Part shown: positions 8,377 to 16,779 of the stretch, in pieces | Layout: each line of letters starts with the position of its first letter | Numbering within the stretch: the stretch's first letter is position 1 | Assembly: GCF_000718085.1 (NCBI RefSeq) | Contig: NZ_JOEC01000004.1 | Coordinates: 174,870 to 238,869, forward strand | Direction of reading: 5' to 3' | From: Mycetocola saprophilus | Lineage (GTDB): Bacteria > Actinomycetota > Actinomycetes > Actinomycetales > Microbacteriaceae | DNA: 64,000 nt | The notes under the pieces: model-generated | What the model was told of the DNA's origin: nothing | The model's database searches: none | What the model saw: only the letters and a program-made list of their open reading frames with translations | Program-made: the position numbers and the translations under genes

Positions 8377-8769
8377 ATGTTTAGCAAGACTCAGAAGATC
8401 CTGACCGGTTCCGCGCTGGCACTCGGCGTGGGTGTGCTCGGGATTGTCGCCGCCGGGGCGGCGAATGCGGCCGATTCCGGCAGCAAGGACGATGCGGGCG
8501 CTCACGCGGTCCAGCTCAAGGAGGTGCCCGGCGTCAAGCTCCCCACCGACGCACCGAAGGGTACCGCCATCGAGGTTGGTCCGGTGGATGCACAGAAGCT
8601 CCTCAAGGACGCCGGACATAACGTCACCGGTTCCTCCACCCTGGTCCCGGTTCCGGGCGTGAAGCTGCCCACCGATGTGAAGATCGGTCACGCGACCGTG
8701 GTGGGCCCGATCGATCCCGCGACCATTCCCGCGGGCCCGCACACCACCGCTCCGGCGCCGAAGGCATAG
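8377..8769 (+). CDS. Small secreted protein with two VPG-x-x-LPT repeats
   Basis: A 130-aa protein with a clear Sec signal peptide (FSKTQKIL then a hydrophobic core) and a likely cleavage after GAANA (about residue 31). The mature part holds two imperfect repeats: VPGVKLPTDAPKGTA...VGPVD (about residues 52-75) and VPGVKLPTDVKIGHA...VGPID (about 91-115), followed by a Pro/Ala tail. No cysteine and no enzyme motif. GAGGGAA gives a good ribosome site, preceded by a small hairpin GCCACC-N4-GGTGGC (8342-8357). The gene converges on a two-component system whose kinase carries the same VPG-x-x-LPT motif outside the membrane. Function unknown; see findings. Confidence 0.82.
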   Translation: MFSKTQKILTGSALALGVGVLGIVAAGAANAADSGSKDDAGAHAVQLKEVPGVKLPTDAPKGTAIEVGPVDAQKLLKDAGHNVTGSSTLVPVPGVKLPTDVKIGHATVVGPIDPATIPAGPHTTAPAPKA

Positions 8770-8788
8770 CCCGCGGCGGCGGTTCGGG

Positions 8789-8840
8789 ACAACGGCACGG
8801 GCCGTCGGGTGTGACACCACTCGGCGGCCCGTGTCGTTGT
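8789..8840 (+). terminator. Likely terminator hairpin of the secreted-protein gene
   Basis: ACAACGGCACGGGCC (8789-8803) pairs with GGCCCGTGTCGTTGT (8826-8840) with one wobble, around a loop that contains a smaller nested hairpin (GGTGTGACACC). The 3' arm is the start of the adjacent 50-base tandem repeats. Confidence 0.5.
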
Positions 8841-8980
8841 GTCTGCTCGGGGTGACTTGCAGCAACGAGGTCGACGGCCCGTGTCGTTGTGTCTGCTCGG
8901 GGTGACTGGTGGCAACGAGGTCGGCGGCTCGTGTCGTTGTGTATGCGAGGGATGACTGGTGGCCGTTAGGTCGGCGGCCC
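8821..8980. repeat. Three 50-base tandem repeats plus a partial copy
   Basis: GTGTCGTTGT recurs at 8831, 8881 and 8931, defining an exact 50-base period with three full units (8831-8880, 8881-8930, 8931-8980) and a 10-base lead-in TCGGCGGCCC at 8821. The first two units are nearly identical; the third is more diverged. No unique spacers, so not CRISPR. It fills the gap between the convergent secreted-protein and kinase genes. Confidence 0.9.
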
Positions 8981-8989
8981 GATTCGGCC

Positions 8990-10276
8990 CTATCTAGAGA
9001 TGCTCGCCCGGGCCTCTTCGGTGAAAACGCCACCGGAGGAAGGGATGGTCACGGTCACCCGTAACCCGCCAGCGCGCCCGGGCTCCAACACCAGGGAGCC
9101 GTGATGGGCGGTGACGATTGCATCCACCAGGGCCAGCCCCAGACCGTGAGTATCCGCCGGCCGCTGGTTGTCGGATCCCGAACCCACAGAAGCCACCGGC
9201 TCGGCGAGCCGGGCCCGCACCCGGAAGAACGGCTCGGTGAGCCGGGTGATCTGCTCGGGGGCCAGCTCCTCGCCGGAGTTTTCTACCCGCAGCAGCGCCG
9301 ACGCATCGGGCAGCATTGTGGTGCCGACGCTCAGCCATCCGCCGGCGTCCCCGTGCCGAATCGCGTTGCGCACCAGATTGTCGGTGAGCCTACTGAGCAG
9401 GACCTTATCTCCGCGCAGCGGTGCCGAGCCCAGGTCGGGGCGCATGTCGATGCCCCGGTTCGCGGCGGCCTCCGCCTGCTCGGCCAGGACCTGGGTGGCG
9501 ATGTCGGCGAGGTTGGTCTCCTCATGACCGGGCGGATTCGCCCCGATCGTGGCGAGATCCAACAGCGCATCCACGATGATCAGGTTACGGGTGTTGGTGA
9601 CCGCGAGCTTATCGAGCAGCGCGGCGGTTTCGGGATCCACGTTTCCGTCCCGGGCCACATCCAGCAGCAGCGCGGTGGTGCCGAGCGGGGTGCGCAGCTC
9701 ATGGGAGGCGTTGGCGGCGAAGCGTTCGTGGGCGGCGAAGGTCTGTTCCAGCCGCTCCAGCATGGTGTCAAAGGTGGTGGCCAGACCGGTGAATTCGTCG
9801 CGGGCGCCGGTGGGGGCGAGGCGATGGCTGAGCTCTCCCGCGGCGGCACGGGAGGCGGCGCGGTCGAGGTCGCGCAGCGGGCGCAGGATCCGCCCGGCCA
9901 TCACATAGCTCAGGAAGATTCCCAGGGCACCCAGCAGTACCAGTGCGGTGATGCCGATCACCAGGGCGGCGCGGAACAGGTCTTCGGGACTCGACACCTC
10001 CCCGATTGCCACGGCAACCCCGGCCGGTGCCGGTGCGGTTGTGGGCAGGGTGGCCCCGGGCACCGGGACCAGGGTGGCCTGGCCCGTGGTGCTCAGCGGT
10101 GACGTCGTGACCGTCCCGAAGTTATAGGAGGGGAGGTAGCGGATCATGATCGAGATCAGCACCACCATCGCGGTGCCCATGGCCAGGATCAGCCCCGAGG
10201 TGACCAGGGTGAGCCGGGTGCGCGCGGTGAACCGGGCCGGACGCACCTCGGGGGTCGTAGTCGTTTCCCTAGGCAT
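8990..10276 (-). CDS. Sensor histidine kinase
   Basis: A 428-aa inner-membrane kinase. TM1 spans about residues 22-46, an extracellular loop 47-102, TM2 103-126, then HAMP (RILRPLRDLDRAAS), the HisKA phosphoacceptor box FAANASHELRTP with His192, and a HATPase domain with N box (DNLVRNAIRHGD), and G boxes ending HGLGLALVDAIV. The short loop contains TLVPVPGATLPT (residues 68-79), the same motif as in the secreted protein on the other side of the repeats. It overlaps the response-regulator gene by eight bases, so the pair is one operon. The signal sensed is unknown. Confidence 0.93.
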   Translation of the reverse strand: MPRETTTTPEVRPARFTARTRLTLVTSGLILAMGTAMVVLISIMIRYLPSYNFGTVTTSPLSTTGQATLVPVPGATLPTTAPAPAGVAVAIGEVSSPEDLFRAALVIGITALVLLGALGIFLSYVMAGRILRPLRDLDRAASRAAAGELSHRLAPTGARDEFTGLATTFDTMLERLEQTFAAHERFAANASHELRTPLGTTALLLDVARDGNVDPETAALLDKLAVTNTRNLIIVDALLDLATIGANPPGHEETNLADIATQVLAEQAEAAANRGIDMRPDLGSAPLRGDKVLLSRLTDNLVRNAIRHGDAGGWLSVGTTMLPDASALLRVENSGEELAPEQITRLTEPFFRVRARLAEPVASVGSGSDNQRPADTHGLGLALVDAIVTAHHGSLVLEPGRAGGLRVTVTIPSSGGVFTEEARASISR

Positions 10277-10937
10277 CGCGCAGGCCCAGCCGGTACCCCA
10301 CCCCGGAAACCGTCTGAATGACCCAGGGCTCCCCGAGCTTCTTGCGCAGGGCCGAGACGGTCATCCGGGTGGAGTTGGTAAACGGGTTGGCGTTCTCGTC
10401 CCAGGCCTTCTCCAACAGGGTCTCGGCGCTGACCGGGGATCCATCGGCGGCGAGGATGATCTCCAGCACCGCAAACTCCTTCCGGGAGAGCCGGATCGGG
10501 GTGCCGTCTCGGGTGACCTCGTGACGGAAGGAGTCCAGCTCGATTCCGAATCCCGAAAGCACCGGGGGCAGCGCTCGCCGCGGACGCCGGGCCAACGCGC
10601 GGATGCGGACCACCAGCTCGGCAAGGTCGAAGGGCTTTGTCAGGTAATCGTCAGCCCCCAGCTCGAATCCGGCGACCTTTTCCCCGAGGCGGCGGGCCGC
10701 GGTGAGCATGAGGACGGGCACCGGGTCGGGGGAGTCCACGATCCGGCGGCACACCTCGTCGCCGTGCATCCCCGGAAGATCGCGGTCCAGCACACACACG
10801 TCGTAGTCATTGATAGACAGGAGTTCCAGCGCCTCCAGGCCGTCGTGGCAGACATCCACGGCCATCGATTCCCGGGACAGCGCGATGCGCAGGGTGTCGG
10901 CAAAAATCTGTTCGTCATCAACGATGAGTACCCGCAT
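10269..10937 (-). CDS. OmpR-family response regulator
   Basis: A 222-aa cytosolic regulator: a receiver domain with acidic pair Asp7/Asp8, phosphoacceptor Asp51 (VCVLDRDLPG) and Lys101 (DYLTKPFD), then a winged-helix trans_reg_C domain ending VIQTVSGVGYRLG. The ATG at 10937 places MRVLIVDDE at the N-terminus and follows a GGGAG ribosome site; a longer frame upstream is not supported. It lies directly upstream of its kinase. The DNA target is not known; the secreted protein gene nearby is one plausible member of the regulon. Confidence 0.94.
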   Translation of the reverse strand: MRVLIVDDEQIFADTLRIALSRESMAVDVCHDGLEALELLSINDYDVCVLDRDLPGMHGDEVCRRIVDSPDPVPVLMLTAARRLGEKVAGFELGADDYLTKPFDLAELVVRIRALARRPRRALPPVLSGFGIELDSFRHEVTRDGTPIRLSRKEFAVLEIILAADGSPVSAETLLEKAWDENANPFTNSTRMTVSALRKKLGEPWVIQTVSGVGYRLGLRDA

Positions 10938-11024
10938 GTTCACTCCCGGGGTTCTGCGCGCACGCGAATCGGGCGGCACCGCCAGTGAACCACACCGGAT
11001 ATAAAAAAATCATCAGATCGGGTT

Positions 11025-11030
11025 TACAAT
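11025..11030 (+). promoter_or_regulatory. -10 box of the GNAT gene (leaderless start)
   Basis: TACAAT, followed by exactly six bases (TTTTTA) and the GTG start at 11037. There is no Shine-Dalgarno sequence; the region upstream is AT-rich but has no clear -35. Confidence 0.6.
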
Positions 11031-11036
11031 TTTTTA

Positions 11037-11582
11037 GTGAATACCCTAGCTCTGCGCCTTGCCACCGAATCCGATATCCCCACCATCGTTCCCCTGATTG
11101 TCCGCGCGTACCGCGGGAATGAGTCCGGCTGGACCAGCGAGGGCAACATGTTTGAGCACGACCGGATTAACGAGACCGAGATGCTGGCCGAGCTGAGTAT
11201 CCCCGACACCGACATGATTCTGGCCCACGCCGAGGATGGCACGCTTGTGGGTTGCGGCCTGATCCGAAAGATCGCCCCGGACCGCGCCTACTTTGGCCTG
11301 TTCGCGGTGAACCCCGACTACCAGGGGGGCGGCGTCGGCAAGGCCGTGCTCGCCCGGGTTGAGGAGCATGCGGCCACCGTCTTTGGTGTGGATGCAATCG
11401 AGATGACCGTGCTGGGCCCGCGCCCCGAGCTGGTCGAGTTCTACGGTCGCCGCGGCTATGTTCCCACCGGTGAGATCCGCGAGCTGCCCGCCGAGGTCAT
11501 CCTCAGCGAGAGTGGCAAGCTCCTCGACATGAGCATGAAGGTCCTGCAGAAGGACCTGCACCCGGCCTCGGTCGCCGCCTAG
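11037..11582 (+). CDS. GNAT family N-acetyltransferase
   Basis: A 181-aa cytosolic acetyltransferase. The acetyl-CoA pyrophosphate loop is seen in LFAVNPDYQGGGVGKAVLAR (Q-x-x-G-x-G type), followed by the C-terminal beta strand region VEFYGRRGYVPTGE. Substrate not predictable from the sequence. The GTG start lies six bases after TACAAT, so translation is probably leaderless. It is separated from the MaoC pair by 62 bases that contain another such promoter. Confidence 0.9.
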   Translation: MNTLALRLATESDIPTIVPLIVRAYRGNESGWTSEGNMFEHDRINETEMLAELSIPDTDMILAHAEDGTLVGCGLIRKIAPDRAYFGLFAVNPDYQGGGVGKAVLARVEEHAATVFGVDAIEMTVLGPRPELVEFYGRRGYVPTGEIRELPAEVILSESGKLLDMSMKVLQKDLHPASVAA

Positions 11583-11632
11583 GCGACCGGGGACCCTCCG
11601 GTCAGATTCCGGCCCGGGACTCTCGCGCCCGC

Positions 11633-11638
11633 TATCCT
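11633..11638 (+). promoter_or_regulatory. -10 box of the MaoC-murB operon (leaderless start)
   Basis: TATCCT, six bases (GGGAGG), then GTG at 11645. The purine-rich spacer abuts the start codon too closely to act as a normal ribosome site, so a leaderless transcript is likelier. Confidence 0.5.
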
Positions 11639-11644
11639 GGGAGG

Positions 11645-12091
11645 GTGAGTGTAAATCCTGAACTGCAGGGCCGCACCCTGCCGCCGAGCGCAAGTTATCT
11701 TGTGGGTCGCGAGAAGGTGCGCGAGTTTTCCCGTGCCGTCTTTGCCCAGAGCCCGCTGAACCACGATCCGGAGGCCGCGGTTGCCGCGGGCTATGCCGAC
11801 GTGGTCGCCCCGCCGACCTTCGCCGTGGTGGTGCAGGAGCACGCCCTCGCGGAGCTGCTCGCGCTGCCGGACACCGGAATCGATTTTTCCCGGGTGGTCC
11901 ACGGCGACCAGCGCTTCAGCTTCACCCGGCCCATCGTGGCCGGCGACCTGCTGACCGCAACCCTGACCGTAACCTCGGTCAAGACCCTCGGCGCGCACTC
12001 CATGGTGACCGCCGAATCCCGCATCGTGGATGCATCCGGCGACCACGTGGTCACCGCGATCTCCACCCTGGTTGTACGAGGTGACGAGTGA
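11645..12091 (+). CDS. MaoC-like dehydratase, FAS1_DH/HadA type subunit
   Basis: A 148-aa hot-dog-fold protein (VRPFSRAV-like start, then GYADVVAPPTFAVVVQE and the strand RFSFTRPIVAGDLLTATLTV). It lacks the full catalytic D-x-x-x-x-H motif, as is usual for the non-catalytic partner of heterodimeric 3-hydroxyacyl dehydratases. The catalytic-type partner follows immediately with a four-base overlap, and murB is next. By analogy with HadAB it would act in fatty-acid elongation; that role is inference for this organism. Confidence 0.87.
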   Translation: MSVNPELQGRTLPPSASYLVGREKVREFSRAVFAQSPLNHDPEAAVAAGYADVVAPPTFAVVVQEHALAELLALPDTGIDFSRVVHGDQRFSFTRPIVAGDLLTATLTVTSVKTLGAHSMVTAESRIVDASGDHVVTAISTLVVRGDE

Positions 12092-12522
12092 GCATCCCCC
12101 AGATTTCCGAGCTGACCGTGGGCGACATCGTCGCCGAGCGGACCATCGAGCTCTCCCGCGACAGCCTGGTGCGTTACGCCGGTGCCTCGGGTGACTTCAA
12201 CCCGATCCACTACCGGGACGACGTTGCCGAGAGCGTCGGCCTGCCCGGCGTCCTCGCCCACGGCATGCTGACCATGGGTCTCGCCGTGCAGCCCGTGGTC
12301 GACTGGGCCGGCGATCCCGGACGCGTGGAGGACTACCAGGTCCGCTTCACCCGTCCCGTGGTTGTAGACCCGCAGGATGGTGCGACCGTCTCGATCGCCG
12401 CCAAGATCGGTCAGATCGACGCCGAGGCGCAGACCGTCCGGGTCGACCTCACCGTGTCCTTCGCCGAGCAGACCGTCCTGGGCAAGGCCCAGGTGCGGGT
12501 GCGTCTGGCCGAGTCGCTCTAG
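12088..12522 (+). CDS. MaoC-like dehydratase, catalytic HadB type subunit
   Basis: A 144-aa hot-dog-fold protein carrying the hydratase-2 motif SGDFNPIHYRDDVAESVG, in which Asp and His are the expected catalytic residues, followed by GVLAHGMLTMG. It should dehydrate 3-hydroxyacyl thioesters together with the upstream subunit, with which it overlaps by four bases (GTG inside the preceding stop). The next gene, murB, starts one base after this stop codon, a gene order conserved in many actinobacteria. Confidence 0.9.
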   Translation: MSIPQISELTVGDIVAERTIELSRDSLVRYAGASGDFNPIHYRDDVAESVGLPGVLAHGMLTMGLAVQPVVDWAGDPGRVEDYQVRFTRPVVVDPQDGATVSIAAKIGQIDAEAQTVRVDLTVSFAEQTVLGKAQVRVRLAESL

Positions 12523-12523
12523 C

Positions 12524-13654
12524 GTGGGCGTTCACACCCTCGCCGAGCTCACCACCTTCCAGGTGGGTGGGCCGATTGCCGCACTGTACGAACCGCAGAC
12601 CCACGACCACCTGGTGGAGACCCTCCGCGAACTGTGGTCCGAGGGGGAGGAACCGCTGATTATCGGTGGCGGCTCCAACCTGGTTGCCGGAGACGAGGGC
12701 TATGACGGTCCGGTGGTGCGCATCGCACACCCCGGACTCGAGGTGGTTCCCGCCGAGCCCGGTCGTATTGTGCTGCGTGTGAGCGCGGGTGTGGTGTGGG
12801 ACGACCTGGTCGCCCACACGGTGTCCAGTGGATGGAGTGGCCTCGAGGCGCTGAGCGGGATTCCCGGCTCGGTCGGGGCCGCCCCCATCCAGAACATCGG
12901 TGCCTATGGCCAGGAGGTGTCGGCGGTGCTCAGCGCGGTCGAGCTGCTGGACCGTTATGGCGAGGATCCGGTCTGGGTGTCCGCCGACGAGCTCGAGCTC
13001 GGGTATCGCACCTCGGTACTCAAGCGTCACCGCGGCGAGCCCGCCGAGCGTGACGCGGTGGTCCTGACCGTCGAATTTGTGCTGACCGATGCCGCGGGTA
13101 ACAGCGCCCCGATTGCCTACGGTCAGCTCGCCGGTGCGCTGGGGGTCGAGCTCGGCGCCCAGCTGCCGGTGGCCGATGTGCGCGCCAGCGTGCTCGCCTT
13201 GCGGGCCAGCAAGGGCATGGTCCGGGACCTGTCGGACCGCGACACCTTCAGTGCCGGTTCCTTCTTTACCAACCCGATCGTGCCGCTGGCCGCCGCGCGC
13301 TCGCTGCCCGAGGACGCCCCGCGCTGGCCGGTCACCCCGGTCGCCGTGGAGCCCACGGTCATTCCGCTGGATCACTACACCGGCGAACTCCCCGACTATG
13401 CCCCCACCGCGGCCCCCGAGCTGGTTAAGCTCAGCGCCGCCTGGCTGATCGAGCATGCGGGGATCTCCAAGGGATTCCGCCTGCCCGGATCGCGCGCCGC
13501 GATCTCCAGCAAGCACACCCTGGCCCTCACCAATACAGGCGGGGCCACCGGCGATGAGGTCGCCGCCCTGGCCCGTTTTGTGCAGGCTCGCGTCTCGGCG
13601 GAGTTCGGGGTGCAGCTGGTTCCCGAGCCGGTGCTGGTCGGCGTCGAAATTTAG
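12524..13654 (+). CDS. murB: UDP-N-acetylmuramate dehydrogenase
   Basis: Reduces UDP-GlcNAc-enolpyruvate to UDP-MurNAc with NADPH and FAD in peptidoglycan synthesis. Motifs: FAD-binding IIGGGSNLVAGDEGYDG, GIPGSVGAAPIQNIGAYGQEV, the tyrosine segment LGYRTSVLK, the serine proton donor in DTFSAGSFFTNP, and the C-terminal HAGISKGFRLPGS with SSKHTLALTN. At 376 aa it is close to other actinobacterial MurB. The GTG at 12524, one base after the upstream stop, gives the natural N-terminus; an upstream ATG in frame would add 49 residues overlapping the MaoC gene and is rejected. Confidence 0.94.
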   Translation: MGVHTLAELTTFQVGGPIAALYEPQTHDHLVETLRELWSEGEEPLIIGGGSNLVAGDEGYDGPVVRIAHPGLEVVPAEPGRIVLRVSAGVVWDDLVAHTVSSGWSGLEALSGIPGSVGAAPIQNIGAYGQEVSAVLSAVELLDRYGEDPVWVSADELELGYRTSVLKRHRGEPAERDAVVLTVEFVLTDAAGNSAPIAYGQLAGALGVELGAQLPVADVRASVLALRASKGMVRDLSDRDTFSAGSFFTNPIVPLAAARSLPEDAPRWPVTPVAVEPTVIPLDHYTGELPDYAPTAAPELVKLSAAWLIEHAGISKGFRLPGSRAAISSKHTLALTNTGGATGDEVAALARFVQARVSAEFGVQLVPEPVLVGVEI

Positions 13655-13731
13655 TACCGCAAATCGGACCGGATTTATCACGATTCGGTCACGTACGTTA
13701 TGCGTTTAACCTCTGGTCAGATGTCATTTCC

Positions 13732-13757
13732 TCGGAGCGGCTCCGGAAGCGGTTTTT
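13732..13757 (+). terminator. Weak hairpin with T-run after murB
   Basis: CGGAG-CGG-CTCCG followed by GAAGCGG and TTTTT. The stem is short but the T-run is present, so it may end the murB transcript. The rest of the 13655-13903 gap holds no recognisable riboswitch; a likely ribosome site GGAGGAAA precedes the next gene. Confidence 0.35.
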
Positions 13758-13903
13758 GCTATTAGGGGAGCATTCACCTCCGCGTTACCTTCTGTCCCGG
13801 TCCCGTATTTCCATCCTGTTAGCGTGAGCGCAGCAGGACGATGAGGTAGTCAGGACCCGACCGATGAGGGCCTCCACTTCGTCCGCTACTGGAGGAAACA
13901 GAC

Positions 13904-15022
13904 ATGAAGGCTCAGCGCGGATGGGTTGTCGCGCTCGCGGCTGCCGCGATCGTGACCCTCGGACTCAGCGGATGCTCCGCCGACGCCGCCCCCGCCGACG
14001 GAGGCGCTAAGGCCGCCACCGCTACCAGCGCCAAGGACCTGGGAGGCATCGACAAGCTCGTCGAAGCCGCCAAGGCCGAGGGTCAGCTGAACGTGATCGC
14101 ACTGCCCGAGGACTGGTCGAACTACGGCAAGATCATCTCCGGCTTCGAGAAGAAGTACGGCATCACCGTGAACTCCGCTTCGCCGGATGCCGCCAGCGCC
14201 GAGGAGATCAAGGCCGCCAAGGACCTCAAGGGCCAGAACACCGCCCCCGACGTCTTCGACCTGGGCACCGCCGTGACCCTGGCGAACACCGACCAGTTCG
14301 CCAAGTACCAGGTGGAGAACTGGGCCGACATCCCCGACGCCAACAAGGAGAAGTCGGGCCTGTGGTACAACGACTACACCGGTGTGATGTCGATCGGTTA
14401 TGACTCCAACAAGGTTCCCGCCCCCACCAAGCTCAGCGACCTGCTGGGTAAGGACTTCGCCGGCAAGGTTGCCATCAACGGTGACCCGACCCAGGCCGGT
14501 GCCGCCTTCGCTGCCGTGGGCATGGCCACCGTGCAGAACGGTGGAACCCTGGATGACTACAGCAAGGGCATCGAGTTCTTCTCGGACCTGAAGAAGGCCG
14601 GAAACTTCCTGCCCCTGGACCCCACCCCGGCGACCATCGCCTCGGGTGAGACCCCGGTTGTCTTCGACTGGAACTACAACAACATGGCTCAGGAGTCCAA
14701 GGTTCCCGGTTGGAAGACCGTGGTTCTGGACGGCGACGCCCTCGGTTCCTACTACAACCAGGCCATCAACGTAGACGCACCGCACCCGGCGGCTGCTCGC
14801 CTGTGGCAGGAGTGGATCTACTCCGACGAGGTCCAGAACCTCTACCTCCAGGCCGGCGCACTGCCCGTTCGCCTCGCCGCGATGGACAAGGCCGGCACCG
14901 TGGACAAGAAGGCCCTCGACGCCGTGGGTGTCGAGCCGACCTCGCTGATCCAGGCCACCCCGGAGCAGACCGAAAAGGCCGCTAAGCTCCTCGGTGAAAA
15001 GTGGGCGGCTGCGGTTCAGTAA
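13904..15022 (+). CDS. ABC transporter substrate-binding lipoprotein
   Basis: A 372-aa extracytoplasmic solute receptor. The signal peptide ends in a lipobox LSGCSAD (Cys near residue 25), so the protein is lipid-anchored. The mature part has the PBP type 2 fold of the PotD/Fbp/AEP cluster: AEGQLNVIALPEDW, the hinge FEKKYGITVN, DVFDLGTAV and FDWNYNNMAQ. It is first in a four-gene operon with two permeases and an ATPase. The substrate might be a polyamine, metal or organophosphonate-like compound; the sequence does not decide. Confidence 0.88.
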   Translation: MKAQRGWVVALAAAAIVTLGLSGCSADAAPADGGAKAATATSAKDLGGIDKLVEAAKAEGQLNVIALPEDWSNYGKIISGFEKKYGITVNSASPDAASAEEIKAAKDLKGQNTAPDVFDLGTAVTLANTDQFAKYQVENWADIPDANKEKSGLWYNDYTGVMSIGYDSNKVPAPTKLSDLLGKDFAGKVAINGDPTQAGAAFAAVGMATVQNGGTLDDYSKGIEFFSDLKKAGNFLPLDPTPATIASGETPVVFDWNYNNMAQESKVPGWKTVVLDGDALGSYYNQAINVDAPHPAAARLWQEWIYSDEVQNLYLQAGALPVRLAAMDKAGTVDKKALDAVGVEPTSLIQATPEQTEKAAKLLGEKWAAAVQ

Positions 15023-15943
15023 ATGACCCCATCCGGCTCTGCCCGGACCCGCCGGCTTCCTCGCAACAGCGGGGGAGCCGGCGGTCTGGGCTCGGCGCAG
15101 CGGCTGATTCCGGGCCTCGGCCTGGTTCCGTTTGCGCTCTACGTACTGATTTTTCTGCTGATCCCCACGGTTCTCGCGCTCACCACCGGTTTCTTTAACC
15201 GTTCCGGCGCGTTTACCTGGGACAACGTCGCGGCCCTTGTCGACCCGACCGTTTTGAGTACCTTCGGGAACTCGCTCTGGATCTCGCTGCTCACCGCGGC
15301 ACTCGGCGCCCTGATCGGTGCCGTGATCTGCTACGCGCTGCTCTCGTTCTCGCCGACCTCGCGCCTGCGCGCCTCGGTCGAGGCCATCTCCAGCGTGCTG
15401 GCACAGTTCGGTGGTGTGATGCTCGCGTTCGCGTTCATCGCCACGATCGGTGTGCAGGGTCTGCTGACCGTCCTGCTCAAGGATGTTTTCGGATTTGCCC
15501 TCTACCCGGGTGAGATCTGGCTCTACCAGATGCCCGGCCTGATCCTTCCCTACCTGTACTTCCAGATTCCGCTGATGGTGCTGACCTTCATGCCCGCGCT
15601 CTCGGGTCTCAAGCCCGCGTGGACCGAGGCCAACGCGACCCTGGGCGGAACCTCCTGGACCTTCTGGCGTCGCGTCGGCATCCCCGTGCTGGCCCCCGCG
15701 TTCGCCGGTGGATTCCTGCTGCTGTTTGCCAACTCCTTCTCGGCGTATGCAACCGCGGCCGCCCTGATCAGTCAGGGCTCCCAGATTGTGCCACTGCAGA
15801 TTCGTACCGCGCTGATCTCCGAAACCGTCCTCGGTCGGGAGAACCTGGCGGGTGCGCTGGCGCTGGGCATGATCGTGATCATGATTGTGCTGATGCTCGG
15901 CTACTCGGCCCTGCAGGCCCGAACCGCGAGGTGGCAAAAGTGA
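15023..15943 (+). CDS. ABC transporter permease (PotB/FbpB-like)
   Basis: A 306-aa inner-membrane permease with about six helices. The cytoplasmic EAA-like loop ANATLGGTSWTFWRRVGIPVLAPAF fits binding-protein-dependent permeases. The ATG follows directly on the stop codon of the receptor gene, and the stop overlaps the next permease by four bases. Confidence 0.9.
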   Translation: MTPSGSARTRRLPRNSGGAGGLGSAQRLIPGLGLVPFALYVLIFLLIPTVLALTTGFFNRSGAFTWDNVAALVDPTVLSTFGNSLWISLLTAALGALIGAVICYALLSFSPTSRLRASVEAISSVLAQFGGVMLAFAFIATIGVQGLLTVLLKDVFGFALYPGEIWLYQMPGLILPYLYFQIPLMVLTFMPALSGLKPAWTEANATLGGTSWTFWRRVGIPVLAPAFAGGFLLLFANSFSAYATAAALISQGSQIVPLQIRTALISETVLGRENLAGALALGMIVIMIVLMLGYSALQARTARWQK

Positions 15944-16779
15944 GCGCCGTGAAAACCCTGGGTTCGGCCCGTAAGGTGCGTGCCTCGCACTCGCTGGCCC
16001 CGCGCCGTCCCTTCGCGGTCATCGTGCTGGTGGTCTTCGGACTGCTGTTTGCACTCCCGCTGATCGCGATGGTGGAGTTCAGCCTGCGCACCACCACCGG
16101 TCACGGTCTCGAGCACTGGACCGGACTGTTTGATCCAGCCAACGAGTTCCGCTATCGCCCGCTGTTTGGGGGCCTGGTGGAGTCGCTGACTCTGGCGCTG
16201 ATTGCGATTGCCATCGTGATCCTGGTGCTGCTGCCCACAACCCTGCTGGTGCGCCTGCGCTTCCCCAAGCTGGTGCGGGTGCTGGAGTTCATCACCGTGA
16301 TTCCGATCGCCATCCCCGCGATCGCCCTGGTGGTGGGTCTGGCACCGGTGTTCGGTGCGAGCATCCGGATCCTTGGTTCGGGCACCCTGGTGCTCGGCCT
16401 GATCTACGGTGTGCTGGTGCTGCCGTTTGCCGCGCGTGCGCTGGATGCCAGCATTCGCGCGGTGGATGTCCCGACCCTGGTGGAGGCCGCGCGTTCGCTC
16501 GGTGCCTCCTGGCCGCGGATCTTCCTGCGGATTCTGCTCCCGGTGCTGCGTCGCGGCATCGTGGCGGCGGCGTTCATCTCCATTGCGGTGGTGCTTGGCG
16601 AGTACACCATCGCGTCCCTGTTGAACCGGCAGAACCTGCAGGTCGCGATCGTGGGAATCTCCCGCAGCGACCCGTATGTCGCGGTGATCTTCTCGCTGCT
16701 CGCCCTCGCCTTCGTGACCGCGCTGCTCGCGGTGATCGGGCGTATTGCGACTCCCAAACGAAAGGTCTTTGATGTCTGA
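15940..16779 (+). CDS. ABC transporter permease (PotC-like)
   Basis: A 279-aa permease, partner of the preceding one, with six hydrophobic segments and the EAA loop VEAARSLGASWPRIFLRILLP. The GTG at 15940 overlaps the upstream TGA by four bases; a long in-frame extension reading through the upstream gene is rejected. Its stop codon overlaps the ATPase start by eight bases. Confidence 0.9.
   Translation: MSAVKTLGSARKVRASHSLAPRRPFAVIVLVVFGLLFALPLIAMVEFSLRTTTGHGLEHWTGLFDPANEFRYRPLFGGLVESLTLALIAIAIVILVLLPTTLLVRLRFPKLVRVLEFITVIPIAIPAIALVVGLAPVFGASIRILGSGTLVLGLIYGVLVLPFAARALDASIRAVDVPTLVEAARSLGASWPRIFLRILLPVLRRGIVAAAFISIAVVLGEYTIASLLNRQNLQVAIVGISRSDPYVAVIFSLLALAFVTALLAVIGRIATPKRKVFDV

Noticed and set aside
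8821..8980. CRISPR-like periodic repeats
   Set aside because: The 50-base units are contiguous with no unique spacers, and no cas gene is present.
13655..13903. Riboswitch upstream of the ABC receptor gene
   Set aside because: No TPP, cobalamin, SAM, guanidine or ydaO-type consensus could be found; only weak hairpins are visible.
13886..15937. 683-residue frame on the complement
   Set aside because: Antisense of the ABC receptor and permease genes, without motifs; the plus-strand genes have clear lipobox and EAA loop.
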